Assembly: GCF_000383595.1 (NCBI RefSeq)
Contig: NZ_KB911581.1
Span: 6,221,519-6,285,518 of the forward strand
Direction: 5' to 3'
Length of the DNA stretch: 64,000 bases
Origin: Streptomyces bottropensis ATCC 25435
GTDB lineage: Bacteria; Actinomycetota; Actinomycetes; Streptomycetales; Streptomycetaceae
Numbering within the stretch: the stretch's first letter is position 1; each line of letters opens with the position of its first letter. The notes beneath the pieces were generated by a model. The model was not told the origin of the DNA. It worked only from the letters and a program-made list of their open reading frames with translations, and did not search any database. Below, one piece after another: positions 33,046-42,148 of the stretch. A program made the position numbers and the translations under genes.

Positions 33046-33447
33046 ATGACGGTCGACGAGGACAGGCCCGCGGTCGGCACGCTGCGCTCCACCGACGTCG
33101 CACACCACTCCCCCGCTCCCCTGGGGCATACGGATCCGGTGCCCCTGGGGCATACGGATCCGGCGAGGCGGCCGGAGCCGGAGCCGGGCCGGCCGACGCC
33201 CGGCTCGTCGCAGGACACCCTGGTCCTCCGGGACATCGTGGCGCGGCTGAGTGCCGCCTGGCCCTCGGTCGACGAGGCCGTCGTCGAAGGCGCGGTCAGG
33301 TCGGCGTACGAGTCGTTCCGCGAGGCCAGGCTCCGGGCCTTCGTTCCGATTCTGACCGAACGCCGGGCCCGGAAGGCACTCGGCACGGCCGCCGGCGGTG
33401 CGCACGCCGGCGGCGGGCACGGTCACGACGACGGCGAGCGGCGCTGA
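33046..33447 (+). CDS. Three-helix-bundle dimerisation-domain protein
   Basis: A 133-residue small protein. Residues about 58-112 (LRDIVARLSAAWPSVDEAVVEGAVRSAYESF then LRAFVPILTERRARKAL) match the helical domain common in small Streptomyces proteins of unknown function. The N-terminus contains a tandem 8-residue duplication, PLGHTDP(V/A), from a 24-bp direct repeat (33118-33165). The C-terminus is His/Gly-rich and could bind metal. It is 110 bases ahead of the SulP gene on the same strand. Confidence 0.65.
   Translation: MTVDEDRPAVGTLRSTDVAHHSPAPLGHTDPVPLGHTDPARRPEPEPGRPTPGSSQDTLVLRDIVARLSAAWPSVDEAVVEGAVRSAYESFREARLRAFVPILTERRARKALGTAAGGAHAGGGHGHDDGERR
33118..33165 (+). repeat. 24-bp tandem duplication inside the helix-bundle gene
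   Basis: CCCCTGGGGCATACGGATCC begins each of two adjacent 24-base copies that differ at one base. The length keeps frame and adds eight residues. Confidence 0.9.
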
Positions 33448-33557
33448 TCGGTGAGGCGGGCAGGGTCGCCCTCCCCGGTCCGACGAGGCCACCAGTACCG
33501 TGCACCCGAGGACGGCAGCCGGGGACGCGAGCTGCGGGACCGCCGAGAGGACAGCCC

Positions 33558-35342
33558 GTGACCGACCAGCACGACAGTCATCCGGCGCTGTCCCGGCTCC
33601 GGGCCGTTCCCGGCATCCGCACCCTCACGTCGTACCGGCGTGAGTGGCTGGGCAAGGACCTGGTCGCGGGCATCGTCCTGACCACGCTGCTGGTGCCGCA
33701 GGGCATGGCGTACGCCGAACTGGCGGGTCTGCCGGCCATCACCGGCCTGTACACGACGATTCTCTGCCTGCTCGGCTACGCCGTGTGCGGGCCCTCGCGC
33801 ATCCTGGTGCTGGGCCCGGACTCGTCGCTGGGGCCGATGATCGCCGCCACCGTGCTGCCCCTGGTGGCGGCGGACGGGGATCCGGACCGGGCGGTCGCCC
33901 TCGCCTCGGTGCTCTCGCTCATGGTGGCGGCGATCATGATCCTGGCCTCGGTGGCGAAGCTCGGCTTCATCGCCGACCTGATCTCCAAGCCGACGATGAT
34001 CGGCTACATGAACGGCCTGGCCCTCACCATCCTGATCGGCCAGCTGCCCAAGCTGCTCGGGTTCAAGGTCGAGGCGGACCACCTGATCGGGGAGTGCGTC
34101 GGCCTGGTGCACAAGCTCGCCGACGGGGCGGTGGTGCCTGCCGCCGCCGCGGTCGGCGTCTGCGGGATCCTGCTGATCCTGGTGGTGCAGCGCCGGCTGC
34201 CGAAGGTGCCCGCCGTGCTGGTGATGGTGGTCCTGGCGATCGCCGCGGCCGCCGTCTTCGACCTGGGTGAGCACGGCGTCGACCTGGTCGGAGAACTGCC
34301 CGAGGGCTTCCCGCCCTTCACGATCCCCGACATCCGGCTCGCCGACCTCGCGCCGCTGTTCGCCGGCGCGCTGGGCATCGCCCTGGTGTCCCTGGCCGAC
34401 ACGATCTCCAACGCGTCGGCCTTCGCCGCCCGCGGTGGGCAGGAGGTGCACGGCAACCAGGAGATGGCCGGGGTCGGGGTGGCGAATCTGGCGGCCGGTC
34501 TCTTCCAGGGCTTCCCCGTCAGCACCAGCGGATCCCGTACGGCGGTGGCGGAGCGGGCCGGTGCCAGGAGCCAGCTCACCGGCGTCGTGGGGGCGGCGCT
34601 CATCGTCCTGATGCTGGTGCTGGCCCCGGGCATGTTCCGCGACCTGCCCCAGCCGGCCCTCGCCGCCGTCGTCATCACGGCCTCGCTCTCCCTGGCCGAC
34701 CTGCCGGGGACGGTACGGCTGTGGCGGCAGCGCAGGGCGGAGTTCCTGCTGTCGGTGGCCGCCTTCCTGGGCGTGGCGCTGCTGGGCGTCCTGGAGGGGA
34801 TCGCCATCGCCGTGGCGCTGTCCGTCCTCAACGTCTTCCGGCGCGCCTGGTGGCCGTACAACACCGTGCTGGGACGGGTGAGGGATCTGGAGGGGTACCA
34901 CGACGTCCGCTCCTACCCGCACGCCGAGCAGCTGCCGGGCCTGGTGATCCACCGGTTCGACGCCCCGCTCTTCTTCGCCAACGCCAGGGCCTTCCGCGAC
35001 GAGGTCCGGCGGCTGGCGCGTACGGAGCCGAGGCCGCGTTGGATCGTGATCGCGGCGGAGCCGATGACCGACGTGGACACCACCGCCGCGGACGTCCTGG
35101 AGGAGCTGGACAGGGAACTCAACGCCGAGGACGTCCACCTCGTGTTCGCCGAACTCAAGGACCCCGTGCGCCACAAGATCGAACGCTACGGGCTCACCCG
35201 CACCATCGACCCGCGCCACTTCTTCCCCACCGTGGAGGCCGCCGTCCACGCCTTCCGGCAGCGCTCGGGGGCGGACTGGACGCCTCGCACCGCACCGCAA
35301 CAGCCCGCCGGGCCGGACTCCGACAGCAGGGAGCAGAAATGA
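33558..35342 (+). CDS. SulP-family inorganic anion transporter with STAS domain
   Basis: A 594-residue SLC26/SulP protein. The transmembrane core (about 30-420) has LVPQGMAYAELAGLPAITGLYTT, VLGPDSSLGPMIAATVLP and ARGGQEVHGNQEMAGVGVANLAAGLFQGFPVSTSGSRTA-like signatures; the cytoplasmic STAS domain (about 450-560) starts at LVIHRFDAPLFFANA. Family substrates include sulfate and bicarbonate; no adjacent carbonic anhydrase or cys genes decide between them. GTG 33558 has GAGAGGACA upstream. A terminator hairpin follows the stop. Confidence 0.9.
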   Translation: MTDQHDSHPALSRLRAVPGIRTLTSYRREWLGKDLVAGIVLTTLLVPQGMAYAELAGLPAITGLYTTILCLLGYAVCGPSRILVLGPDSSLGPMIAATVLPLVAADGDPDRAVALASVLSLMVAAIMILASVAKLGFIADLISKPTMIGYMNGLALTILIGQLPKLLGFKVEADHLIGECVGLVHKLADGAVVPAAAAVGVCGILLILVVQRRLPKVPAVLVMVVLAIAAAAVFDLGEHGVDLVGELPEGFPPFTIPDIRLADLAPLFAGALGIALVSLADTISNASAFAARGGQEVHGNQEMAGVGVANLAAGLFQGFPVSTSGSRTAVAERAGARSQLTGVVGAALIVLMLVLAPGMFRDLPQPALAAVVITASLSLADLPGTVRLWRQRRAEFLLSVAAFLGVALLGVLEGIAIAVALSVLNVFRRAWWPYNTVLGRVRDLEGYHDVRSYPHAEQLPGLVIHRFDAPLFFANARAFRDEVRRLARTEPRPRWIVIAAEPMTDVDTTAADVLEELDRELNAEDVHLVFAELKDPVRHKIERYGLTRTIDPRHFFPTVEAAVHAFRQRSGADWTPRTAPQQPAGPDSDSREQK

Positions 35343-35346
35343 TCGA

Positions 35347-35377
35347 GGGCCATTTCAGATCTTCTCTGAAATGGCCC
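35347..35377. terminator. Bidirectional terminator hairpin
   Basis: GGGCCATTTCAG (35347-35358) pairs with CTGAAATGGCCC (35366-35377) around a 7-base loop, between the convergent SulP gene and tRNA-Pro. Confidence 0.85.
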
Positions 35378-35398
35378 CTGAACCACGACTTCGTAAAG

Positions 35399-35472
<74 letters not shown>

Positions 35473-35570
35473 TTGCCCGTCTGACCTGGGGTTTCCCCTG
35501 GCTGAACGTGCACGGAAACAATACCGCACTCGGACCGGTGGTCGCGCACCCGTTTTGTCGGGGCGTCTTG

Positions 35571-35930
35571 TCAGTCGGCCGCCGGGAGGCCCAACTCCGG
35601 GTGCGCGTCGAGCAGTCCGGTCGGGGCCGCCTGGCGCCAGGAGTCGGCGAGGATGTCGCGCAGCTCCGGGGCGTCCTCCAGGGCTGCGAGCCGCACCCGC
35701 ACCCATGCGAAGCCCGCCTCGTGGTCGGCGATCCAGAACTTGCCGGGCTCGGCGAGGACCAGCTCGTCGCGCTCCTCCTTCGGGCAGCGCACCGCCATGG
35801 AGGTCTCGTCCTCCGGCAGCGTCGCGAACATCTTTCCCGCCACCCGGAAGGTCGGCATGTTCCAGGCGACCTTCTCCGTGGTGTCGGGCAGGGCGAGGGC
35901 GGCACGTCGTACGTCTTCGGCATCCGGCAT
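35571..35930 (-). CDS. MmcQ/YjbR-family protein
   Basis: A 119-residue protein from ATG 35930 (MPDAEDVRRAALALP). FRVAGKMFATLPEDETSMAVRCP, FWIADHEAGFAWVRVRLAAL and the C-terminal ILADSWRQAAP are characteristic of the YjbR double-wing fold. The family is annotated as DNA-binding but its role is unproven. Monocistronic, upstream of the tRNA on the same strand. Confidence 0.82.
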   Translation of the reverse strand: MPDAEDVRRAALALPDTTEKVAWNMPTFRVAGKMFATLPEDETSMAVRCPKEERDELVLAEPGKFWIADHEAGFAWVRVRLAALEDAPELRDILADSWRQAAPTGLLDAHPELGLPAAD

Positions 35931-35988
35931 GGGACGCACCGTAGCGGGCGCCACCGACAATCAGCGGTGGGAGCCGGTACCGAGGCCG

Positions 35989-36585
35989 TCACGGGGCTGC
36001 CGTTGCGGGCGTGACATCGGCGCCCACCCGCTTGTAGTAGACGGACGTCGGCCGCAGTGTCCCGTGCGGGTCCGCCGCGTAGTCGGGGATCTGTCCGATC
36101 CGGGTCCAGCCGGTCCCGTCGTAGAGACGCTCGGCGGGGCTGCCGGTCTCGGTGTCCAGGTGGAGCAGGGTGACGCCCGCTTCGGCGGCGGCCCGCTCGG
36201 CGGTCGCGAGGAGCGCGCGGCCGAGACCGCGGCCACGGCCGTCCCGGTGGACCATCAGCTTGACGAGTTCGGCCCGGTGGCGGCTGTTGGGCCGGTCCGG
36301 GAAGACGAGGCCGACCGTGCCGAGCACCCGGGCGCCGTCGCGGGCCACCCACACGGCCTGCCCACCGCTCCGCACGGCCTCGACGCGCTCTCTCCACCAG
36401 GCCACCGCCGCCGCCCGGTCCAGCGGTGCGAGGAAGCCGACCGAGGCACCGCCCCGCACGGTGTCGACCAGCAGGTCCGCCATCCCCTCGACCAGCGACG
36501 GTGGCTGTCGTCCGGTGAGCCGGGATATCACCGCTCCGGACGCGGACTTGGACGGCGCCTCGGGGCCGGCCGCGGTCTCGTTCAC
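35989..36585 (-). CDS. GNAT-family N-acetyltransferase
   Basis: A 198-residue single-domain acetyltransferase. The acetyl-CoA loop is in LVKLMVHRDGRGRGLGRALLATAERAA and the last strand in LHLDTETGSPAERLYDGTGWTRIGQIPDYA; these resemble GNATs acting on small amines. GTG 36585 overlaps the stop of the XRE/cupin gene (GTGA), so the pair is cotranslated and the regulator probably controls this enzyme. Confidence 0.82.
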   Translation of the reverse strand: MNETAAGPEAPSKSASGAVISRLTGRQPPSLVEGMADLLVDTVRGGASVGFLAPLDRAAAVAWWRERVEAVRSGGQAVWVARDGARVLGTVGLVFPDRPNSRHRAELVKLMVHRDGRGRGLGRALLATAERAAAEAGVTLLHLDTETGSPAERLYDGTGWTRIGQIPDYAADPHGTLRPTSVYYKRVGADVTPATAAP

Positions 36586-37166
36586 GGCTTCACCACCATC
36601 AGGGCGTACCGCGCGTCCTCGGTTCCCGGGCACCGGAACCGCGTCGGCCCCCACACCCGCATCCGCAGACAGTCCCCGGCGGCCAAACGGTGCTCGGCGT
36701 CGCGGTCGGTGACGTGGAGGGTGCCGTCCAGGACCCAGATGTGCTGTTCGAGGCCGGCTACCGGTGGGCCGTCGTAGGAGAGGTCCGCGCCCGCCGTCAG
36801 CCGCCCCTCGACCAGTTCGCCGCGCAGGCCGGGCATCGGCGGTGACACGGAGCGCCTGAGGAATCCGGAGGGCCTGTCCTCCCACAGCGCCTGCTCCGCC
36901 GCGCGCACGACGGAGGCCGGCTCCGCCTCGACCTCGCCGAGAAGCTGGGACATCGTCCGGCCGTACACCCGGCAGAGGCGGTTGAGCAGGGCGGCCGTGG
37001 GGCTGGTCTCCGCCCGTTCGACCCGGGAGAGGGTCGACCGGCTCACTCCACTGCGGTCCGCCAACTCCCCCAGGGACCAGCCGTGTTCGGCCCGTAGCTC
37101 GGCCAGGCGCGCGGCCAGCCGGAGATCGACGGGGTCCGGTTCGACGACTTTTTCGACACTTCCCAT
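36582..37166 (-). CDS. XRE-family regulator with cupin domain
   Basis: A 194-residue protein. The HTH_3 domain is at about 16-70 (LAELRAEHGWSLGELADRSGVSRSTLSRVERAETSPTAALLNRL), followed by a cupin_2 domain at about 105-190 (GLEQHIWVLDGTLHVT, HRLAAGDCLRM). Such regulators bind a small ligand or metal in the cupin. It is coupled to the downstream acetyltransferase gene and likely regulates that two-gene operon. Confidence 0.85.
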   Translation of the reverse strand: MGSVEKVVEPDPVDLRLAARLAELRAEHGWSLGELADRSGVSRSTLSRVERAETSPTAALLNRLCRVYGRTMSQLLGEVEAEPASVVRAAEQALWEDRPSGFLRRSVSPPMPGLRGELVEGRLTAGADLSYDGPPVAGLEQHIWVLDGTLHVTDRDAEHRLAAGDCLRMRVWGPTRFRCPGTEDARYALMVVKP

Positions 37167-37212
37167 ATTCGGGATGCTATCCCTCGTCCGGGACGCCGCG
37201 TCGGCGGCCGTC

Positions 37213-38112
37213 TCATTGCGCCGCTTCCCCCAGCGCCTCCAGCACCGGCCGGATCAGCGGGTGACCCTCCGCGCCGCGGCGGACGGCGGCGAAGACACGG
37301 CGAGTGGGGGCCACGCCGTCCACGGGGCGGACGACCACGCCCGTGAGGTCCGTGCCCCGCAGCGCCGAGCGGGGGACGAGGGCGACGCCCGCGTCGGCGG
37401 AGGCCAGGGCGACGACGGCACGGAAGTCGTCGGAGGAGTGTTCGAGACGGGGCTGGAAGCCGGCGTTCTCACAGGCCAGGACCACCACGTCGTGGCAGGG
37501 ATTGCCGGGGTAGGGGCCGATCCAGGGGTCCTTCGCCAGTTCGGCGAGCGGCACCTCGGCCGTGTCGGCGAGGCGGTGGCCGAGGGGCACGACCGCGTCG
37601 AAGGGCTCGGCGTACAGCGGGAGGTGGGTGAGGCGGGGGTCGTCGGCGGCCGGGGCGCCCCGGTACTCGACGGCCACGGCGATGTCGCCCTGCCGGTCCA
37701 GGACCATCGGCAGGCTCGCGTCGCCCTCGGCGTCCTGGACGCGCAGGCGGATGCCGGGCGCCGACACCGCGAGGCGGGCCAGCGCGGGTGCGACGACCTG
37801 GGCGATCCCGGTGGCGAAGGCGGCGACCGTGACGGTGCCGGCCGCGCCCGAGCTGTACGCGGCCAGTTCCGCCGCCGCCTGCTCCAGCTGGGCGAGGACC
37901 GCGTGGGTGTGGCCGAGCAGGATCTCGCCGGCCGGGGTGAGTCGTACGCCCTTCGCGCCGCGCTCGACCAGGCGGTGGCCCGTCTCCTGTTCCAGGGCGG
38001 TCAGCTGCTGGGAGACGGCGGACGGGGTGAGGTAGAGCGCGGCGGCAGCCGCCGTCACCGTGCGGTGGTCGGCCACCGCACGCAGGATGTGGAGCCGCCG
38101 CGCTTCGATCAT
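37213..38112 (-). CDS. LysR-family transcriptional regulator
   Basis: A 299-residue LTTR. The winged HTH (LHILRAVADHRTVTAAAAALYLTPSAVSQQLTALEQE) is N-terminal, with a linker helix and a two-lobed effector domain (GIRLRVQDAEGDA, DIAVAVEYRG, GVALVPRSAL). It follows kbl on the same strand by 71 bases that hold a terminator-like hairpin, so control of tdh-kbl is possible but not shown by arrangement. Confidence 0.87.
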   Translation of the reverse strand: MIEARRLHILRAVADHRTVTAAAAALYLTPSAVSQQLTALEQETGHRLVERGAKGVRLTPAGEILLGHTHAVLAQLEQAAAELAAYSSGAAGTVTVAAFATGIAQVVAPALARLAVSAPGIRLRVQDAEGDASLPMVLDRQGDIAVAVEYRGAPAADDPRLTHLPLYAEPFDAVVPLGHRLADTAEVPLAELAKDPWIGPYPGNPCHDVVVLACENAGFQPRLEHSSDDFRAVVALASADAGVALVPRSALRGTDLTGVVVRPVDGVAPTRRVFAAVRRGAEGHPLIRPVLEALGEAAQ

Positions 38113-38156
38113 GAGACCGATTCTCTCAAATGCGCGCTTTCCCCCTGAACCGGTCC

Positions 38157-38177
38157 GCCCGGGCCACCGGCCCGGGC
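38157..38177 (-). terminator. Hairpin after kbl
   Basis: GCCCGGGCC and GGCCCGGGC pair around ACC, 7 bases beyond the kbl stop. Confidence 0.6.
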
Positions 38178-38183
38178 TCCGGC

Positions 38184-39383
38184 TCAGGCCTCCAGCTCGG
38201 CCCGCGCCGCCACGAACGCGTCGACCACGCGGTGGACGTCCGCCGTCGAGTGCGCGGCGGAGAGCTGGACGCGGATACGGGCCTGGCCCTGCGGAACGAC
38301 CGGGTAGGAGAAGCCGATCACGTAGACGCCGCGCTCCAGGAGCAGCTCGGCCAGGCGGCCCGCCTTCGAGGCGTCGCCGATCATGACGGGGGCGATGGGG
38401 TGGTCACCGGGCAGGATGTCGAAGCCCTCCTCGGTCATCCGGCTCCGGAACAGCGCGGTGTTCTCGGCGAGGCGGACGCGCAGATCGTCCGCCGACTCCA
38501 GGAGGTCGAGGACCTTCAGGGAGGCCGCCGCGATCACCGGGGCGAGCGTGTTCGAGAAGAGGTACGGGCGGGAGCGCTGGCGCAGCAGGGCGACGATCTC
38601 GGCGCGGGCGGCGACGTAACCGCCGGAGGCACCGCCGAGGGCCTTGCCGAGGGTGCCGGTGATGATGTCGACGCGGTCCATGACGCCGTGCAGTTCGGGG
38701 GTGCCGCGGCCGCCGGGGCCGGTGAAGCCGACGGCGTGCGAGTCGTCGACCATGACCATGGCGTCGTGGCGGTCGGCGAGGTCGCAGATCTCACGGAGCG
38801 GGGCCACATAGCCGTCCATGGAGAACACGCCGTCGGTGACGATGAGCTTCCGGCGGGCGCCGCCCTCCGCGGCCTCCTTCAACTGCCGTTCCAGGTCGGC
38901 GAGATCACGGTTGGCGTACCGGAAGCGGCGGGCCTTGGAGAGCCGGATGCCGTCGATGATCGAGGCGTGGTTGAGGGCGTCGGAGATCACCGCGTCCTCG
39001 GGGCCGAGCAGGGTCTCGAAGACACCGCCGTTGGCGTCGAAGCAGGAGGAGTACAGGATGGTGTCCTCCTGGCCGAGGAACGCCGACAGCCGCGCCTCCA
39101 GCTCCTTGTGCACCTCCTGCGTGCCGCAGATGAAGCGGACGGAGGCCATGCCGTAGCCCCAGCGGTCGAGGGCCTCGTGGGCGGCGGCGATCACCTCGGG
39201 GTGGTCGGCGAGACCGAGGTAGTTGTTGGCGCAGAAGTTGAGGACCTCGCCGGGCCGGCCGCCGGCCGTGACGGCGACGGTCGCGGACTGCGGGGAGCCG
39301 ATGACCCGTTCGGGCTTGTGCAGGCCGGCGGCACGGATCTCGTCGAGGGTGGCGCGCAGGTCGTCGCGCACGGAGTCGAACAT
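38184..39383 (-). CDS. kbl: Glycine C-acetyltransferase (2-amino-3-ketobutyrate CoA ligase)
   Basis: A 399-residue PLP enzyme of the alpha-oxoamine synthase family. It cleaves 2-amino-3-ketobutyrate with CoA to glycine and acetyl-CoA. Visible marks: FCANNYLGLADHPEV at the start, YSSCFDANGGVFE, VMVDDSHAVGFTG (PLP-ring Asp and His) and the Schiff-base Lys in TGTLGKALGGASGGY. It is 29 bases downstream of tdh, the enzyme that makes its unstable substrate, so channelling between the two is expected. Oxoamine synthases with other acyl-CoAs look alike, but the tdh pairing settles the call. Confidence 0.93.
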   Translation of the reverse strand: MFDSVRDDLRATLDEIRAAGLHKPERVIGSPQSATVAVTAGGRPGEVLNFCANNYLGLADHPEVIAAAHEALDRWGYGMASVRFICGTQEVHKELEARLSAFLGQEDTILYSSCFDANGGVFETLLGPEDAVISDALNHASIIDGIRLSKARRFRYANRDLADLERQLKEAAEGGARRKLIVTDGVFSMDGYVAPLREICDLADRHDAMVMVDDSHAVGFTGPGGRGTPELHGVMDRVDIITGTLGKALGGASGGYVAARAEIVALLRQRSRPYLFSNTLAPVIAAASLKVLDLLESADDLRVRLAENTALFRSRMTEEGFDILPGDHPIAPVMIGDASKAGRLAELLLERGVYVIGFSYPVVPQGQARIRVQLSAAHSTADVHRVVDAFVAARAELEA

Positions 39384-39412
39384 CGGAGAAACTCCTAGAA
39401 GAGGCGGATGAC

Positions 39413-40441
39413 TTACGCGGTCCAGTCGAGGATGACCTTGCCACCCCGGCCGCTCGCCGCGTCGGCGAAGGCCGCCTCGAAGTCGCGGTGGCCGTAGCGG
39501 CCGGTGATCACGGGAGCGAGGTCGAGCCCACCCTCCAGGAGGACCGACATCGCGTACCAGGTCTCGAACATCTCACGGCCGTAGATGCCCTTGATCGTGA
39601 TCATCGAGGTGACGATCCGGGCCCAGTCGACCGCGAACTCCTCGGCGGGCAGGCCCAGCACGGCGATCCTGCCGCCGTGCGTCATATTGGCGATCATGTC
39701 GCGCATGGCCTCGGGGCGTCCGGACATCTCCAGACCGATGTCGAAGCCCTCGCGCAGCCCCAACTCACGCTGCCCGTCGGCGATCCGGGCCTCGGTGACG
39801 TTCAGGGCCAGACTGACGCCCATCTTGCGGGCCAGTTCCAGGCGCTCCTCGCTGACGTCGGTGATGACGACGTTGCGGGCGCCCGCGTGCCGGGCCACCG
39901 CCGCCGCCATCAGGCCGATGGGCCCCGCGCCGGTGATCAGGACGTCCTCGCCGACCAGCGGGAAGGACAGCGCGGTGTGGACGGCGTTGCCGAAGGGGTC
40001 GAAGACGGCCGCGACGTCCAGGTCGACGGGGACGCGGTGCACCCAGACGTTGGTCGCGGGCAGCGCGACGTACTCGGCGAAGGCGCCGTCGCGGCCCACT
40101 CCGAGACCGACGGTCGCGCGGCACAGATGGCGGCGGCCGGCGAGACAGTTGCGGCACTTTCCGCACACCAGGTGCCCCTCGCCGCTGACCCGGTCACCGG
40201 CCTGGATGTCGGTGACGTCACGGCCGGTGTCCACGACCTCGCCGACGAACTCGTGGCCGGCCACGAGCGGTGTGCGGATGGCCTGCCGGGCCCAGCCGTC
40301 CCAGGCCCGGATGTGCAGGTCGGTGCCGCAGATCCCGGTCCGCAGGACCTTGATCAGTACGTCGCCGGGGCCGATCTCGGGCTCCGGGACGTCGACGAGC
40401 CACAGACCGGGCTCCGCCTTCTCCTTGACCAGCGCCTTCAC
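39413..40441 (-). CDS. tdh: L-threonine 3-dehydrogenase
   Basis: A 342-residue zinc-dependent MDR dehydrogenase, exactly the usual length. Catalytic Zn site: GICGTDLH, AGHEFVGE; structural Zn site: CGKCRNCLAGRRHLC; NAD site: ITGAGPIGLMAAAVA. It oxidises threonine to 2-amino-3-ketobutyrate. GTG 40441 with GGAG 6-9 bases upstream gives the standard N-terminus MKALVKEKAEPGLWL. First gene of the tdh-kbl operon. The 198-base upstream gap contains a small GAGGTT/AACCTC hairpin at 40555-40571. Confidence 0.94.
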   Translation of the reverse strand: MKALVKEKAEPGLWLVDVPEPEIGPGDVLIKVLRTGICGTDLHIRAWDGWARQAIRTPLVAGHEFVGEVVDTGRDVTDIQAGDRVSGEGHLVCGKCRNCLAGRRHLCRATVGLGVGRDGAFAEYVALPATNVWVHRVPVDLDVAAVFDPFGNAVHTALSFPLVGEDVLITGAGPIGLMAAAVARHAGARNVVITDVSEERLELARKMGVSLALNVTEARIADGQRELGLREGFDIGLEMSGRPEAMRDMIANMTHGGRIAVLGLPAEEFAVDWARIVTSMITIKGIYGREMFETWYAMSVLLEGGLDLAPVITGRYGHRDFEAAFADAASGRGGKVILDWTA

Positions 40442-40639
40442 GCTACGGCTCCAGTGGGTGCGCCCCCGGCGCCGGGCATGACGAACAGGCCCGTACCGGG
40501 GAGAGGGGTGGGAACGCCGATCAATCTGCCGCACCTCGGCACCCCGGGTCCATCGAGGTTTTCTTAACCTCCGCCGCAGCTTTCCTTCACACCCGGCCGG
40601 GCCGCGCCATCCGCCATGAAGTGCCGCCCGTTTCCCCGG

Positions 40640-41197
40640 TCACGGGAACGCCTCTCGCCCCTCGATCCGGGCGGCCAGGTCCGCGGCCATCGACTTGATG
40701 GTCTCCAGGCCCGCCCTGCCCCACGGCCGCGGCCGGACGTCCAGGACGCACACCGTGCCGAGGGCGATGCCCGTGCGGTCGAGCAGCGGGGCGCCGAGAT
40801 AGGAGCGGATGCCGTGGTCGTCGACGACGGGGTTCCCGGCGAACCTCGGGTATTCCGCCACGTCGTCGAGGACGAGCCCCTTGCGGCGGACCACCACGTA
40901 GGGGCAGAAGCCGTGGTCACGGGCGAGACGCCGGTCCACCCCGAGCACCGTGGTGTCCGCCGTGGGCCGCGCCGACGCATGCAGACCGGCGAAGAACTGC
41001 CGGTGCTCGTCGATGAAGTTGACCATCGCGTACGGCACCGAGGCGACCTCGGCGAGCCGGTCCGCGAAGGCGTCGAAGGCCGGTTCGGCGTATTCGCCCA
41101 GTCCCAGCGACCGCAGCCGTCGCACGCGCTCGGGGGCGTCCCGGTCCTCCGGGGTGAGCAGCAGCCGGCCGACCGGACGCGGCGGGTCGTACGTCAC
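40640..41197 (-). CDS. GAF-domain protein attached to the conservon
   Basis: A 185-residue soluble protein made of one GAF domain. ERVRRLRSLGLGEYAEPAFDAFADRLAEVASVPYAMVNFIDEHRQFF, CPYVVVRRKGLVLDDVAEYPRFAGNPVV, IRSYLGAPLLDRTGIALGTVCVLD are GAF hallmarks. GTG 41197 overlaps the stop of the CvnD-like GTPase (GTGA), so it is the last member of the conservon, where some conservons carry a cytochrome P450 instead. It may sense a small molecule or serve as an effector of the GTPase. Confidence 0.83.
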   Translation of the reverse strand: MTYDPPRPVGRLLLTPEDRDAPERVRRLRSLGLGEYAEPAFDAFADRLAEVASVPYAMVNFIDEHRQFFAGLHASARPTADTTVLGVDRRLARDHGFCPYVVVRRKGLVLDDVAEYPRFAGNPVVDDHGIRSYLGAPLLDRTGIALGTVCVLDVRPRPWGRAGLETIKSMAADLAARIEGREAFP

Positions 41198-41793
41198 GTG
41201 TGGGCTCCGTGGCTCGGGAGCTGCGTCGGGGTGTGGGCGAGGAGGTAGCGGACGAGGGTGAGCAGGGTCTGGATGCCCGAGCTGGAGATACGGGCGTCGC
41301 AGCAGACGACGGGGATCTCCGGGTCGAGGTCGAGGGCGGCGCGTACCTCGTCGGCGTCGTAGCGGTAGGAGCCGTCGAACTCGTTGATCGCGACGATGAA
41401 GCCGAGGCCGCGCTGTTCGAAGAAGTCGACGGCGGCGAAGCAGTCCTCCAGACGGCGGGTGTCGGCGAGGATGACCGCGCCGAGGGCGCCCTCGGAGAGT
41501 TCGTCCCACATGAACCAGAACCGCTGCTGCCCGGGGGTGCCGAACAGATAGAGCACATGGCGCGGATCGAGTGTGATGCGGCCGAAGTCCATCGCGACGG
41601 TCGTCTCGACCTTGTTCTCGATGCCGTCGAGATTGTCGGTGGCGGCGCTCACTGTGGTGAGCAGTTCCTCCGTGCTCAGCGGCGCGATCTCGCTCACCGC
41701 GCCGACCAAGGTCGTCTTGCCGACCCCGAACCCGCCCGCCACCAGGATTTTGAGTGCGGTGGGAAAGGGGTCAGAGCTGTCGTCGTAGTCCAT
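41194..41793 (-). CDS. Conservon GTPase, CvnD type
   Basis: A 199-residue small GTP-binding protein. The P-loop is GGFGVGKTT at 20-28, a switch II-like motif is LFGTPGQQRFWFMWDEL, and INEFDG stands for the NKxD motif. It acts at the membrane with the sensor-like CvnA, roadblock CvnB and DUF742 CvnC in a eukaryote-GPCR-like assembly. It overlaps the CvnC gene by 23 bases. Confidence 0.9.
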   Translation of the reverse strand: MDYDDSSDPFPTALKILVAGGFGVGKTTLVGAVSEIAPLSTEELLTTVSAATDNLDGIENKVETTVAMDFGRITLDPRHVLYLFGTPGQQRFWFMWDELSEGALGAVILADTRRLEDCFAAVDFFEQRGLGFIVAINEFDGSYRYDADEVRAALDLDPEIPVVCCDARISSSGIQTLLTLVRYLLAHTPTQLPSHGAHT

Positions 41794-42148
41794 CGAGCAC
41801 TGCCTCCAGAAGAGACCGGTCTGTCGGGTTGTGGTGGAAAACCGGGGGCTTGGTGGTGAGGGCCCCGCAGTCGACGAGGTCGGACAGCAGCACCTTGGTG
41901 ACCGCCGCCGGCAGCTTGAGGTGAGCGGCGACCTCGGCGACCGAGACGGGTGCCCGGCACAGGTCGAGTGCGGTTGCGTGCTCGGGGCCGAGATAGCCGA
42001 GGGGGGTCGCCCCGGTGGCCATCACCTGTGAGAGGAGATCGAGCGCGGTGGTCGGTCGGGTCCGGCCGTTGATGACGGTGAAGGGGCGTACCAGACGCCC
42101 GGCGGCGTCGTCGTACAGAGGTCCGTCGCCGGCCGCGGGCACGTTCAA
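41771..42148 (-). CDS. Conservon DUF742 protein, CvnC type
   Basis: A 125-residue protein with the DUF742 winged-helix-like pattern: RLVRPFTVINGRTRPT, LGPEHATALDLCRAPVSVAEVAAHLKLPAAVTKVLLSDLVDCGAL, ending LLEAVLDGLRRQL. ATG 42148 overlaps the stop of the roadblock gene (ATGA). Its probable role is a scaffold between CvnB and the GTPase. Confidence 0.9.
   Translation of the reverse strand: MNVPAAGDGPLYDDAAGRLVRPFTVINGRTRPTTALDLLSQVMATGATPLGYLGPEHATALDLCRAPVSVAEVAAHLKLPAAVTKVLLSDLVDCGALTTKPPVFHHNPTDRSLLEAVLDGLRRQL

Noticed and set aside
33423..35300. Long minus-strand frame of 625 codons rich in His/Gln/Asp/Arg
   Set aside because: Shadow of the SulP gene, which has clear transmembrane and STAS signatures on the plus strand.
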